Below, piece by piece: positions 35,501-50,500 of a stretch of 64,000 nt of DNA. This DNA comes from Corinectria fuckeliana. Lineage: Eukaryota > Ascomycota > Sordariomycetes > Hypocreales > Nectriaceae. Both the position numbers and the translations under genes were made by a program. The notes under the pieces were generated by a model. The model was not told the origin of the DNA. It was given only the letters and a program-made list of their open reading frames with translations, and did no database searches. Position 1 is the first letter of the stretch; each line of letters starts with the position of its first letter. Location: NCBI GenBank assembly GCA_019137255.1, contig WPDH01000027.1:615056-679055 (forward strand), read 5' to 3'.

Positions 35501-38500
35501 CGAAATAAGTACCTCGGGAGGTGAAGTAGATCAGGTCGGAGAGGAGACTAAGGTAGGAGAAGCTTGTGGCTGGGGTTGAGCAAGCTACCAAAAGTTGGAG
35601 GAGTGGAGGAAGGACGGCGGACGGGCCGAGAGGGGGACTCGGAGATGCAAGTGGTTCGAGAGACGGGAGAGAGTTTTACTGCGTAGTATGTAGAAAAAAG
35701 AAAACCCGTGAGACGGACGGGGTGGGGGGACGTGAGAAGGGAGGCCTGCCGGGGGAGGTGGTCAGAGAGAGAAAGAGAAAGAAAGAAAGAAAGAGAGAGA
35801 GCGTGGGAAACTTGAATCACACCGAGTACGAAGGACCGGCAAGAACAAGGAAACCAGCATCAACGAGCGACCATCCGGTACGTGTCCATACAGCAACCCG
35901 GTGTAACAGGAGGAGTCGTTGGTTGTGGTTGTGTGTGGTCGGGCAGAGCGGTCGCTGGCAGCTGGACTCTCTACTCTCTCTCTTGCGCTGCGCTGCGGGA
36001 TCCAGCTGGAGACGTCACCAGCGGGCCATATCCTGGCAAACGCGCTGCTGGTCAAGCTGAATTGATGGCCGGGGTACGGGGCTCTACGGCCGATGAGTGG
36101 ATCTCCAGGGCGCCGGGTCAGCACTCCCATCACTCCACCACTCCACCACTCCACCACTCTCCACCACTTCGTCCATCAGTGATCACTCCATTGCTAGACT
36201 ACGGCGAGCCCAGTTAGTTAGCTTAAGCTAGGCCTTCCGGCAAATTCAAGACCGAACTGGCTAGATTACAGTGTAGCTTACTGGACGTCCATCCACGATC
36301 ATGATGGGGGTGATTAGCTGCCATGATCAGTGAGCCAGCTCGCTGGCTTCCATGATACTACTAATACTACCCCATGACGTTTGTCTGGCCTAGAGCGCAC
36401 CCTGGGCAGCTTTTTTTTGCCAGCGGTCAACTAACGAGAGGCGTGCGTCGGTGGCCCAATCTGTCATCTGTGTGAGGCTGTGCAATTTTCTGCTTCCAGC
36501 TAAAGTGAATCGCGGGTGAAGGTGAAGGTGGTGAGTCCATCGCAATCTCGCTCTCCCGCGGGTGTTTGATTGACTTGAACGCGTGTTCCCGCCCCCCTTC
36601 CATTCCCACGCGGTAAATACGGGACATTTGGGTTGTTTGAGTAACAAACAGATACCAATATGCAGCAACGCTGGTAATAATAAATCTGTTACAATCCCAT
36701 CCACCATTCGTACGTTCACAACATCAGCCACATTCACACCTCATCCACATCGACCTCCAGGTTCTACCATCCCGTCCGGCTAGGAGGTAATAATAGGTGG
36801 TGGCTTTTTTGCTCCGCCGCAGGGAATCCGCCCACCAACAAATCTCTTCCTCCATCAACGACATTGCATAATATCTCTTGGTGGTGTAGGCTCACTCACC
36901 CCTTGCGCGACCAAGAGGAATCATCACCCAAGCTTACGACCTCTTGCTTTGATTTCCTTTCTCTTTTCTTCCTTTCTCCTACCCACCAGCCACTTGAGGA
37001 ACAGAGGAGTTCTCGCCTAGTCTAATTCTTATCGCATTACTACTAGTCTGCTGCTCCTCAGCCCGCCAAGAGAGAGCAGAGAGCAGTTCCTCTGACGGAT
37101 CCCACTAACGAAAACATGCAGTTCGCTAGGAACCAAGACGCAGCTATGGACGGACTGGCTCTAGCCTCAAGCCAGACCCCGCCAGGCCTTCACTTCAGCT
37201 GGACTGGCACTACAATACACCACCGCACTGCTGCATTAGCAAATGGAGTTCCCGGCCTGTTCTCTCGACAGATATGCTGGGTAATAGCTCCCTGGCTATT
37301 GCAGCAGTTCACCCACCCACCGTGCTGCAGTACCGGTAAGTACGTGCTTGTTACATACTTGTATAGTAGTCTCGGCTGACTTGTCGATCCCTGTTGCCGC
37401 CTCCGTTCCCCGGCTGTCGTAGTGTTGTTCAACGTGCCTCGCTGCAACGGGTCACTGCCTGCAAGTGCACCTCACTAGCCAACTGAGTCCTACCGTCGAA
37501 CCTACTAGTGTTGCGCCATAAATTCGCTTGTCGAAATTCCCACGGTCACCATTCACCATGTGCGCCGGGAACGCGAAGCAACCCTACAACTTTACCCCAA
37601 GCACAGGATGCCTTCCTCGGTGGACCCCTCGCGGCCTTTTTTTATATATCCAGGGTCTGACTTGCAGTGTCGATCACCATGACGTCGTCATGAAGCTGTC
37701 TAGCTGTACTTCGTACGTACTAACGTTTGCATTTAAGACCGGGGGGAAAACCGGCTTCACCTCATGTAAGAAGCTTTCGGCGTCTCTCTGTTACGAAGAT
37801 CAATGGCCACAGGGAAACAAGAACACACACAAAAAAAGCCAACTAAGCTATGCAATAATGTTCGCTGGTGTTATGCGTACCCAGCGACTCATCGATCCCT
37901 TTCTTCCACCACGCGTTACTGCTCTACATAATCCTTGTCTCTGCCTATGGTGATAACGAAGGTAGGCTGTTGAGTGGCCGAATGCTCACTCAGGCCTAGA
38001 TGCAGCAGAAAAAACCAATACTCATGAACCGACACGCTTCATTAAAAACAGAAATATACCCATCTTATCCATACTCCGTCTTATGCAACGAGCCCTGACG
38101 AAACCAGGCTGTCTTGAACAACGCTTGCTTTAATAACCAAACCCGTCATGTTGATGGACGGGGCATCGTCCGGGGTGGTTGACGAACCACGCCGAAATGC
38201 AAGTTCGATGGAAACGGCATAGGCACTCTAGTCGTGCCATGGGAACTCCGACTGTGAATTCCTCAAGACAAATGGTGCACTCGGCATCATCAATGCAATC
38301 CTTCTCCGTTGCCGGATATGTGTACATGCCCGTTCTCCGTGGAGCTGCCGTAGGGGTACCCCCCTCCTCTCCACTACGCGGTGTGCCGTATGTGCTGTGT
38401 GTCTGGATGCACATGGTAATATGTGATTCTCGAAGAGCCGTCGAGTTTATGAGGCTCTGTGATGGCAGCTCGCGGTGACAAATTGGGCATTCATCCTCTT

Positions 38501-41500
38501 CTGGAATCTGCGGTGTCGGGGGGAGAGCTCGTTGTTGTGATGAGGATGCTGCTTCGCTGAGTGGGCTGTATCGGCTTGGGTAAGAAGAGGATGACGAACC
38601 ACTAGACAAGAGACGCTCAATGGGAGTTTGATGTGTCCCGCTTCGCGCGCGGCGAGATGACGACCCGTGTCCCGAGCCCGAAGCCGGATGGCCCTGAGAA
38701 GAGCGTTAGCACTGAAGGAAATACATCCGGGCCATCCACGTAAAGTAGCATACCATCGTGATACTCCTCGACCTAGAAGAAAGATACTGGTATGGGTTGC
38801 TGCTGGTACTCGGAGCGAAGACCGCCCCATGTCGATTCGATGCGGGCAAAGTTCCATATTGGGACCCAGCACTGCTACGTGATCTTTGATGTGCAGGTCG
38901 TGGTGACAGGACTGCCGGGGAGCCTGGACTTTGTGGGGGCGCGGTATTGGGGTCTGGCACGCATGGATTGCATAGCCTTACCCGCTCGCCACCTGATATG
39001 TTGCGGACATCGAAGTATCCCGCTCCCAATCCGTCAATTAGCAAAGACTGGGAGATGCCTGCTTCTGAGCCGGGAGGCCGGACGATGTACTGATGCGGAA
39101 TAATGATCCTGTGCGGCGAACACGAGTTGCAGACAACTCTTCCACATTTCCTATAAGATATTAGACAACTAAGGGGCAACTGGTGAAATGATAGCCAACC
39201 AACCTGCAGTGATGTTTGCGCACAAAGAAACTAAATTGCGCGCGGCAAATAGGACACAAGGTCACCTCGGCATCGGGCTGCCATCTTGGGACAGACCACT
39301 CCGAAGTCACGCTTCCTTCAGCCTCGCCACGAGGAGGTGGTGGCAGCGGCGGCGAGAGTGGTAATGGCGGTAAAGCTTCACTTGGTGTCCCGTGGGGAAA
39401 TGGCAGAGGTGCGTCCATCCTTTCGCGAGATACGGGAGTCCATACACGACGGGGTTCCGGTAGGCCTGACAAGCTCCTCTCCGCCTCGCTCCCTGGGCTG
39501 GGTTGGCCCTCCGTCTCATTATGATGTGTAGTTGATTGCTCGGATGTGTTGGCCTCCCCGAGGGGAAAGTTGCCCCCAGGCTCGTCCTGGGTCGGTCCCG
39601 TCTGGATTTCTGGCAGAGCGTTCATAAGATCGGCAGTATTTGCCAGGCCACCAGTATTTGATGCTGCCGTAGTTGATGCCATAGCCTCGTTGGTAATAGC
39701 TAATTCCCGGCCTTCTGCTGGGCCGGGCGATTCCTCGGCGTCGTAGATATCATGTGGGGACGCTGCACCCGATGGCAAGCCGACACCGGGAGCATTCTGG
39801 TCACGTCCATCGTCAGTAGAGTCAGAAGCTTCTGCCGCGCCTTCGTCGTCGGTAACCTCGTGGATGGAGCCAGCGACCGATAGACTTCGCTCAACAATGT
39901 GTGATGGACAGTCGAAGAATCGGAGGCACTCCCGGTCGTTGAATTGGGGCGTTCGCCAAGGGCAAATATCGTGGTTGTAGTCCGGCTGGCTATTGAATGA
40001 GCTCACCGACTCGGACTCGGGCCCGGATTCGCTATCCAGTATATCCTCGTATGCTCTCGAATCATCGCGAGAAGCCAAAGGGCCTGAAACAGCCAGAGGG
40101 CTGGCCATGTTGGGGCATCAGGACACGGGCAGCGATGATAGGGAATCGGCGTCGAGAACTGATACAGAACTGATACCGGTGGTAGTGTTTTCCGTCTTAG
40201 CGCAGCATGAGTGTGTTGAGTAAGTAGGTATGGTATTAGTTCGGTCGTGGAAATGGCATTCTGGGAGATTCGAGGCGGATGCGAGAGGCTCGAGGGCGGG
40301 CCGAGGCGGCGAGTGGCAATGTTGGGGGATGATGATGTCTGGGCTTGCGGTGCCTGATGCTAATGTGCGATCAGCAAGTGGTTGGCCGAGCCCGATCAAT
40401 CATGCATAACAAAGCATGGACAGTGCGGCGACGGAATCGAGATGAGATGCAGCACTGCAGGCGGGAGACGTACCTCGGAGATGTAGCAAGAGAATGATGC
40501 GATATGATCAGATCTAAGAGGTGGTGGCCTTGCAAGAGGGAAGCCCGAACATCATGTACGTAGTAATTATTCGCAGAAGATGGGCTCTCAGTTTCTGCCT
40601 GAGGGGAAGTCGACACACGCGATCACCCTTGCATCATGCTGAGGCGACGGCGGCGACGGCGGCGGTGATGGCCGGAGACTGCCGGAGACCCTAGCAACTA
40701 GTACCTCCATAATAATGGGGACCTCCCAGCGCCTCAAAAACGCTCAACGACCTCCATTCATCCCTCCCGTCCACTAACATCTCAGAGGCGCACCCACATA
40801 TTATGACGCCCGGCCCTGTAACACGCAGAGCACGCACGCTAAGAGATCCTTATCAGCTAGGGCGCATGACACGGTCAACTGGGCGAAGACAATTTAATCC
40901 GCGACTCATCACCGCGAATTCTCAGCCTCATTTGCGAGGTTTATACACTACTGTGGACTATTGACTGTTGACTATTGTCACTGGCAGTCTAATTAGGACA
41001 GAATGGTCTCTCTCAATCCAACTCAGTTGCCCGATGGACGCACATCTCCCATACCCTCGCCATACTCCTCGCCCAACTGCTTTCCGCCAGCCGTCAAGGG
41101 CTTGCTGTCCTGGAGAACGTACATCATTCTCGCCCACTCCGTCTTGCTCGCGTTCTCCCACTCGTGCATCGTCCCGCGCTGGATCGTCACGTCCCCGCGC
41201 CGCAGCAGCCGGCTCTCGCCCGAGTCCAGCCGCACGACGACCTGGCCCTCCAGGACGACGCCGTAGTCGAGGCTCACCGTCCGGTGCATGGGCGACACGC
41301 CTCCCGGGCGCATGTCGACGAAGCGCACCACGGTGCCGCCGGGGATGACGATGCCCGGCGGGTTGGCCAGGTACTCCCTGTACGACTCGATGTCCTTGTT
41401 GCCGTTGAGTTCGACAGGCCTCTCGCTCGTGGTGTAGCCGAGAAAGAACTTGTCTCCGCAGCCGATGACCTTTGCCGGGATCTCCTCGGGGATGCTGGTG

Positions 41501-44500
41501 TTGAAGACGGCCTTGCCCTCGGCATCGTGGTCGGTGATGAACCGCTTTGGAGGGGGAAATTGTTGGTCCGAGGTAGTAGTCATGTTGATGTGTTGTGAAT
41601 CGGGAGTTGAGCAGACCTGGGAGACGATGAGACAAACAGGACAGCCCTCAGCTCCCCGGACGGGATGCAGCCATCTTTGACTCTTTGGCATTCCTCCTGA
41701 AACCCACATTCGGCACCCCTCCCCCATCACGGCCTCCGCGCTGTATCCCAGATCCCCGCAAGCTTCCATGTTATTAGTGACTGGCCCGGTGCGGCATGCC
41801 GTGGAAGTGATGATGCCCGCCGGCAAGTGGGGTGTGGGGCCGAAACACCACAGCCTTGACCTCGGACCGTTTGCTACCATAAAAGATTAAAACTGCTTTA
41901 CAGGCGTGTTTCCTTGTGTTTCAATTTGATGGTGCATTATGCTCCAAGAGCTATGGCACAGGCTAGGGTTTGGAAAGTTGCTAGAATCCCCAGCACAGAG
42001 ACGTGGGGTTACTCGTGATGGCGCCCATAAACTCAACGAAACAAATACATCCACCTATGATAACTTCTCTAATAGCTGCATACCTTGCATGTTGGAAAAC
42101 CCCAAGTTTAAGTTGCAGAAGGCAAAACGAGCCTGCTACGAAGAAATGTACAAGTCACGATATCCAGTCTAGGCTTAAGGTGTCGTCATTCTAACATTAT
42201 CCCCTATCCTGGAGCTGGTTTGTGGCTTCGAGCCGGGAGTAAAGGGGATGCCATGCTGGCATAACTTCTGACCACTATGTACGATATCTAGCATCGTCTA
42301 CTCAATCCGCCTACAGGCTGCAACGTTGGGGACACCGTTCCCTTCCACCACCTTGGCGCTGATAATCTCGTAGATGGGAATCTGCGCCAAGCCCGCCGCA
42401 ACGTGATGGAGAGTCGGAAGCGACTCCCAGTCCTGGGCGTCAAGCTTGAGCGAGACCTTCGTGGACCTCTGCACCCTGTTGACCTTGGATGGCACGTCCT
42501 TGGACTCCTCGGCATGCGACACCACCGTGGCATACTCGGCGTCCGCCTTGCCAGGCTCTCCAACCGCCGGGATGTACCGGTACGCCATGATGCCGTAGTC
42601 TGCCTCGCCGCCGATGATGCCTCCCTCGCTCTCGGGGGAATCCTCCGTCAGGTCCTGCAGCGCCATCTCGGCAAACGTCGCGCCCCTCCATGACGCCTTC
42701 ATCCGGTACGACTTGGTCCGCGGGTGGATCTCGATGTCGCAGAAGAGCTTGGGCATGGCCAGCTCTTCGCGGCCCGAGACGATGGGATCGCACAGGTTCT
42801 CCATCAGGATGGGGAGGAACGTGCCGTCGATTGTCGATCCATCTTTCTTGGTGTATTGTACGCCGTGGATATACAGACCAAAGTGGTTGTACCCGTGGCC
42901 TCCCAGCCACGACATCTTGTCGAGGGTCGTCGCGGAGAAGCTCGCCTCGCACATCGTGGCGGGCGACTCGAACTTGAACGAGTCGGCGGGGAAGAGGGTC
43001 TCTAGGTATGTCCTCGATGTCTTGAACTTGACTGACGCCGTCCTAAAGGTTCGCTCGGCCTGGCCGGGCTGGCGGCGTCCCAGGTGGTCTTGGCGAGGGC
43101 CAGGGAAGGGTCCAAAGGAGATGGGCATTCTCCAGTACATGTCTTTCTTCCTTCCCCAGAGCCATCTCTTGAAGATGTTGCCGGCATGATCGTACTCGTC
43201 GTGGCCGAAGTTGTAGCTGATATAACTCATCACTGGTGTTTCGTAAGTGGACCTGATGGCCTAGAGTTGTATAATGGATTACTTACTGTCAATCTGCGGC
43301 TTACCGTCAATCCAGTCCTTGCCGGCCTGGCGAGAATAGTTTTGGATGGCATGAGCTCGCTCATATCGGATCTTCTCGTATAGCTTCAGCCGCTCGGGCA
43401 CGTCCTCGGGCGCAGTACCTCGAGGCAGCACAACCGATAAAGCAGCGGCATCCTCCATTGCCTGGCCGGCACCCTGTCCCTGATCTGAGTCTCAAGTTAG
43501 TCGGGAAAGGCTTAGAGCAACAAGGGGAGCACCTACGAGGGGTGAAAGGGTGTGCTGCGTCTCCCAGAAGGGCGAGCTTATCGTTTACCCAGGTCGGCAG
43601 GTTCTCCATGTCCAGCAGCTGCCAGACCTTGAGCTCCTCCGGGGCTACTTTTTTGATAAGTTTCAACAGGGCCGAGTCGAAGCCCTCGTAGACCTTCAAG
43701 ATTTGCTCCATCGAGCCCGTCTTGTTCCATTCTATTACCAGGTCAGCCACCGTTATGAGTCCTGTGTTGGAAAGGGTATTTACCATCGCTTGCAGTAGCG
43801 TGAGACTCGGAGTCGGGGTGAATGCAGACAAAGTTGAGCATCTCGTTGTTGTTACAGGGGTAAATCACGACACGTCGGTCGTCTCTGTACCATATAGAGA
43901 GGCAGTTGTCGGTCTCGACCAGGGGTCTGGTTTCGGGATCCTCCGCAGCGACGCTCGTGGGGATGAGGAATCGGAAGGCTGCCTTGCCTGAGCTGAAGAG
44001 CTTCGAGTCTTGGCCGGTAACGAACCTTCGACTCCGAGACTAAGCAGCAAATGCATGAGCACGGTTCCGGAACGGTCTGATTTCAAAAAGGACGTGGACG
44101 GAGTAATGCTTACGTAGATGCCATCGGCGCCTAAGATGAGGTCGGCCTCCACCATGGTGCCATCCGCCAATGTAATAGTTCCCTTGGCTGGGTCGACGTC
44201 CTCGACCTTGTTGGCCATTTGCAGGGTGGCAGGCTTGCTAGGCCCCTTGCTGTCCGTGGCAGCCTTCTTAAGGCTGTCGTGCAGACTAACTCGGTGGACG
44301 AGCTGCCAGGGGTGTTGCCACTGCTGGTTGGGCCCTCTGAGGTCCATGTGCTTGATCAAGGCGCCGGTGTGCTGGAACTCCTTGTAGTGGCTCATGAGGT
44401 TGGCGCCGAAGGTCTCGGGGACGAGGCCCCATCTTCGAAGGAGTCCGTTGGCATTGGGAGCCACGTGGACGGCCGCCCCGACTTCGCTGGCCAGTCGAGA

Positions 44501-47500
44501 TTGTTCGTAGAGCTGAGGTTGAGTTAGAGAAGAGGATCTAGGTGCTGAGTATGGTTTAAGGAGGGTTTAACGGACAGTAATATCATGACCTTCACGTCGA
44601 AGGCCAACGGCGGCACTGAGACCTCCAATGCCGGCGCCAATGATGGCAATCTTTAACGGATGTGGGTGGTCATGCACCAGCGGGTTCTTGGGCACGCTGG
44701 CTGCAGTGTCATGGTGTCCATTAAGCATCGCCATGGCTGTAGTACTGGTGCGCCTGTCGATCAGAATGGTTAGAGATCAGAAACAACAAAACAGGCCAGC
44801 AACGGGGTGGGATGGGCGAGTGATCAGAAGAAGGTGAGGCAGCAGGTGATCTTCGGTACGCCTCGACTGCAGGATTGTGGTTTCTTTATCACTAACCAGC
44901 TAGCCAGACCAGCCGCGGTTACACCTGGACGGAACTGACCCTGTTTAAAAGAGAAGCGGTTGCGTAAGAAAGGCCACGACAACTTCAGACCACAGCCATA
45001 ATGGCAGCCGAGCTCCGCCACGAGCGGGCGTCGGAAGCCGGGGAGGTGTAGACGAGAACCAGACTCTCCGCCGTCCGACTCCAGGACACATACTAACCCG
45101 GCGAGGCCTCATCCGGCGTGCTTGATAGGTCCCTCCACGTCCCGAACGTGCTTGTGAGGTTGCATAGTCCGGCAAGTGGGGCGCCACAAGCTGTTTGATG
45201 CCGTCTGGGGATATCCCGTCGTCAACTTGGTGTTGTGTCTCAGGGTACAAGTGCGGCAACCAAGTATCACCGTTCTGCGTAGTGATGTGGCAGCCCCGAG
45301 TCTTTGAAACAAGAGGGAATCTTGGCAGTGGAAGTGGCAGCAGCAGAAGCACCCAGTGTTGTCTCATTCCGTCTCGCCAAGCATTCGTTCATTCTTTACA
45401 CCGACGTTGGTCATCAAAGGCTCTCCCTGGCAAGCTTCCTGCTTCACTCTCTATTGAAGCCAAGTACCTAGGTCTAACCGATGCCCCGCAACTGTACTCC
45501 GTAACTTAGTTAGAGCAGAGCAAGACGCTATCTCGATCAACCCCGCCAAATCGGCAACATGGGCGCAACTAGCACCCGCATCCACCCCCCTGGCATCGGG
45601 ACCACGAAGTCACCTTCGGCTGGGTGGGGGAAACATGCCGAGGACTTCTCTTCACCTCCACTCCCGCGCCATAATCAGGCCGGGTACTGCTACTGTGTCC
45701 TTGTGCCTGAGATGGGAGATGACGAGCATGAAGCCTCCAACCTCTTCCTTCTCTGGATCACGCTGATTGCCATCCGTATCATATGCGCTCCCCCTCCCGC
45801 TAAAACTACCCCGCGCATCCTCCGAATCCCCGAACCCGGACCGTCTCCGGCCGGAATCCATCTCCGGTAGCGGGGACTGTGTTATCTCCATGGGGGAGGG
45901 ACCAAGTGTCCCTCAATCTTTCGAGGGGAGAAGAAGGCAGACGAGAGAAACAAAGCATCCATAAGAATTGCAACAATCAAGTCATCATCCATGGCCGCAT
46001 CTCGCCCCCTCGTCGCGCTCATCACCGGTGGCACCGCTGGCCTCGGTGCCGCTACAGCCCGCCTCTTCGCAAAAGACGGCATGCGCGTCGCCGTCAACTA
46101 CCACTCCAACGCCGACCGTGCCGCCGCCTTCGTACAAGAACTGCACGCGCTCTCGCCGCTGCCCCGCGACGATAGCAACTTCCTCGCTTTCCGTGCAGAC
46201 CTGGCTGCGCGGGACGAGCTGGGGGCGCTGGTGCGGGACGTCGTGGCTGCCATGGGCCAGCTCGACGTCGTCTTCTCCAATGGCGGGTGGACGCAGCTTC
46301 GCGACATCACCGACTTGAATGATAACGTGGTCGAGGAGGACTGGGACCGGTGCTTCAACATGAATGTCAAGTCGCACCTCTTCCTCATGCATGCCGCCAA
46401 GGAGCATCTCGATAAGACTGAGGGTGCCTTCATCACCACTGCTTCGCTAGCCGGCGTCAAAGTCAGCGGGAGCTCACTCGTAAGTGTTCCTTTCCGTTGA
46501 TATAGGGATTCTTACAACCTGATGTGCTTCTCGAGACTAACCCTCGTAGGCATACGCTGTCACCAAGGCGGCGCAGATCCACCTGGTCAAGGGTCTCGCC
46601 TTGGCCGCCAGCCCCAAGATCCGAGTCAACAGTGTCTCCCCCGGACTAATGCTAACGGTATGCCAAAAGTCCAAAGTATACCAAATGCACGGAGAAAACA
46701 TGCTGACGGTTTCAGGACTGGGGCTTGAGTTTCCCGCCGGAAAAACAGGAAGAGATGCGGAACAGGACCAAGCTCGGGCGTCTCGTCACGGTCGATGATG
46801 TGGCTCAGCAGGTTCTTTGCTTTGCGAAATCAAGAGGCGTGACGGGCGTCAATGCCGTGCTTGATGCCGGCATGTCACTATAACCATCCTTCAACGCGGC
46901 CATAACATCGCTGAACAATACAAACTTTTAGACCTGGTTATAGAGGGTATATTGACGTTCATGGCATGTCCTGATGAAAAAGCACAACCCGCTACCTAAA
47001 TTCCTTGAAGCCCCGTTACTCCCCGACTTCGCGATCATCGTCCCAATGGATGCACGAAACGAGCGGCCAATGCCAAGTGACATGCCTGATCTTCTTGCCC
47101 CAGAGGTAAAAGGGAATCCACATTACCAGCACCGCGGCCGAGATGCCAGCCATGGCCCCGAAAGCGTTTTGATAGCCGGACATGTTGATCCATGGATTGG
47201 TGTAAAATGATAGGAGGAACCCAAACATGGCTGTGCTGCCTGTTAGCTTCGGCAGCGACACCGACTGCGAATACGATAAAGGACTCACACTTGAAGCCCA
47301 AGACTGCCAGACTGACTTCACCAGCTACGGGACGATATGCGTCAATGACGTAGACGAGAGTAACACTTGCGGCTTGGGTGATGGAAAAGTTTACTGTATT
47401 GGGGGTCAGATATCCACGCGTCCTCGGCGTGTCAAGCTTGACTTACAGAGACCCAGACCGATCGTGGGCACGATCCAATGCAGTCCGTGTTGAATCCCTA

Positions 47501-50500
47501 CCCCATACAACACCAAACCTAGCGGAGTGGTGACCATTGCAAGTGCCACCACAGGCAGTCGCATCTCGGGCTCTCTGATTCCCCCATTGCGCTGGGTGAA
47601 ATGGTCGGCTACCTTGTCACCCAGGTGGCCGCCGGCCGGGATGCCGAGCAGAGACCCGACGATGGCAGAAACAAAGCAGAGGCCGGCTTGATACGGTTCA
47701 AATCCATAGGCTGTATTAAACGCTGCGCCGATGTTGGATGAAACCGCCACCAAGAAACCAATGGTCACCGCCTGGACGAGGGTTGCCCAGAGCACAGGGG
47801 GGAGCAGAATCAAAACAAACGGCCGGAGGAACATTTTGCATGCGCCTTCACTGGTAAACGACCCGTTCCAGACACCCAGAGCTCTCCATAGACTTTTGGT
47901 CGACGATTGGCTCAGCTCTTTGTTGTACGACCTCGAATAACTATCCTTGTCATCCTGGACGTCGATGGTGGTGATGGAGCCCTCGCTTTCTTCCGGAGTG
48001 CGGTTATATGAGGTTTCTGGGAAGGTAAGAAATATGAGGAAGAACACAAAGCCGATGAGGGCTGCTGAGACCTCATATATGGTTCGCCAGTCGTGACGGA
48101 TGGTGATGAGCCCGGACACGATCATGCCCGAGGCGACTCCAACGGAGAGCGCGCAGTTGTAGAACGACATGACAGTACCTCTCTCATGCAGGAAGAAGAT
48201 GTCGGCAATGGTTATAGGGGCAATGGTCTCAGCAGCGCCGGCAACGAAGCCCATGATGATACGGCCCGCGAGGAAACCGGCATACGACTTGTCGAACACG
48301 AGCCACAAGGCCGTAGAAAAATAGACCAGGTAGCTGGCGAGGTAAGCGAGGCGCCTCCCGTACTTGTTGGCCATCGGGACCCAGAAGAAGCAGCCGACGC
48401 CTTGGAGGAGACTGGTGGTGGTGAAGAAGTAGGCAACCTTGGGTATGGCTGAGCTTGCCAGAGTGCCGTCCTCGACTGCGCCGGGGAAGAGGCTGAGCGC
48501 CGTGGACACAACGGCAATCGACGGTCCGGCAGCAAGGAAGTTGGACATTGTCATTGCCAGACAGACCAGCGCGGCGGTATAGTATTTGCGCCATTGCGGC
48601 CTGGTTCGTGGTGGTTTGGTTAGCTTGGCTTACGCAACTGCGAAACCAGGACCGGGCACATAGTCAGGCCTTGCCTTACCAGTTCAAGGGATCATTGGGA
48701 TCCTGAGAGGGCGTCGGGATCAGGATGAGAGCATTGGTGTCTTGGTCCCGAAGGCGCACATTCCCTAGCGTGTGTTTCCGACTACTCTGTGCCGTTTCGT
48801 CGACGGCAATTGCGCTTGCGCCCACGGGCGTGACGGGGTTGTCCAGACCGTACATGACGGTCCGCGGTGCCCTGAGAGCTGAGGGTATCGGCTCTTCCAG
48901 GCCGTCTTTGGGGGGTGTGGGGGGGGATGTAAAGCAGGCGGGCAGAGCCCATATGCGAGAAGAAGAGTCTCGATCCTAGCAGACGCAGCGACGGCGAGCA
49001 AGGTCGACAAAGGTTGGGCTGCTCAGGGCTTCATTTTCGAACGAAGGAGGACGTTCGGAGACAGGAAGTGATGCGGCCCTTAACAGGACGACGCGGCACC
49101 AGTCCTTCTACTAGACTAGGAAACCAGGAACCTGCACATCAACGAATCAATCACTGCCAATCAATTATGCGACCTTGACGGAGACCGGGAGATGGTAGGG
49201 GACTCCGAGACAGACAGGGGGGGTGTTGTTCGTGAAGGAGGGAATGCAGTCATGTACTTCTTCGCGCTCGGCGCTGCTGACGAGTGCGATTTCTCGGACT
49301 TACTTGGAAGCGTGGCGACGTTTGGTTTATATACGGATGTTGCCGAAGGATGGGGATGGGAACTTAGGTTTAACTCATCACGGGCCTCGGGGCAATCGAC
49401 AGCCTACATAGACCTAGCCATTGGGAATCTGGAGATAGCCGTCCGACAAAACATGCTTCTGTAGGGGGTATATATCCGTGAATTAACACGCCTTAATTCC
49501 TCCGTATAATCTAAGAACCGTGGGGAAATGCTAACGCGTCGGGCAGACAGACAAGGGACGAGACTGCCGAGACTCGATCCATGCTAGTACATCTCCGGCG
49601 AACTCTCTGGCGTCAAGCCAGTCATCCGCCAAGCGACGCGCCTAGAGGAACTAAAGCCAATTACTACGTAGTACTGGGTAGAGTGGTGTGAGTGGCTGTT
49701 TGGGAGGGTGTGTTGAGTGAGTCAACTTGCCAGCGTAGCGCTTTGCCTAGTTCTTTCTGTCCTGTTTTTCTCGGGAGTCGGCATTGCTACGTACAAAGCA
49801 TGACTAGCATGATCATTTTGAGACAGCTGGTTGACCTAATCTAGATATGTACTTCACATGCAGCCGGAGATGGAGAAGAAATCTACTAGTAGAGAATCTT
49901 GAACAGGGGAGATGGCGGTTGCTCTCTTGCAAGGATAAGCGGGCTGTCCGAGTTGCAGGAGCAAAACTACCTGCCTAAATGGAAAGGGGTATGTCGATCT
50001 ATTAGCTTATTAGCTTTCTAATATCTACCGTATTGTTCTCCGGGTCTCCTCTGCCAAGTCCCCTCTGCCAAGTCCCGAGGGGTCTGTCTCAGACAAAGAG
50101 TCCGAGCCGGAGGCCACCGTCAGTTCCTAAACCCGAGTGGGGGCTTTCAGCCTGGTCAACAGCTTCGGTTCTGGATCTGGGGCTGGGGCTGGGTCTAGAT
50201 CGGCCTCGTGCGTGGACTGGAGTGGCGTCTTCCGCAACAGACATCGTACATACATAAAGTTATAGACAAGGAGAAGGGGCCACTAAGCTCACCATCTGTG
50301 GGTAAACTGTGCATATATACATATGTAGTAGGAGGTGGTGGGTGGGTAGTGGTAGTCTACCACCTAGAGTAATGAATACCTCCTGGTATTAATGCACTTC
50401 TACTATGTACTACCCGCCCACTGTCGTTTTGGGCTGACGGGGCATAGGGCGGGCGAACCTAGCAAATTAACGCTCGAGACCTTGGCTCTTACATATGTAG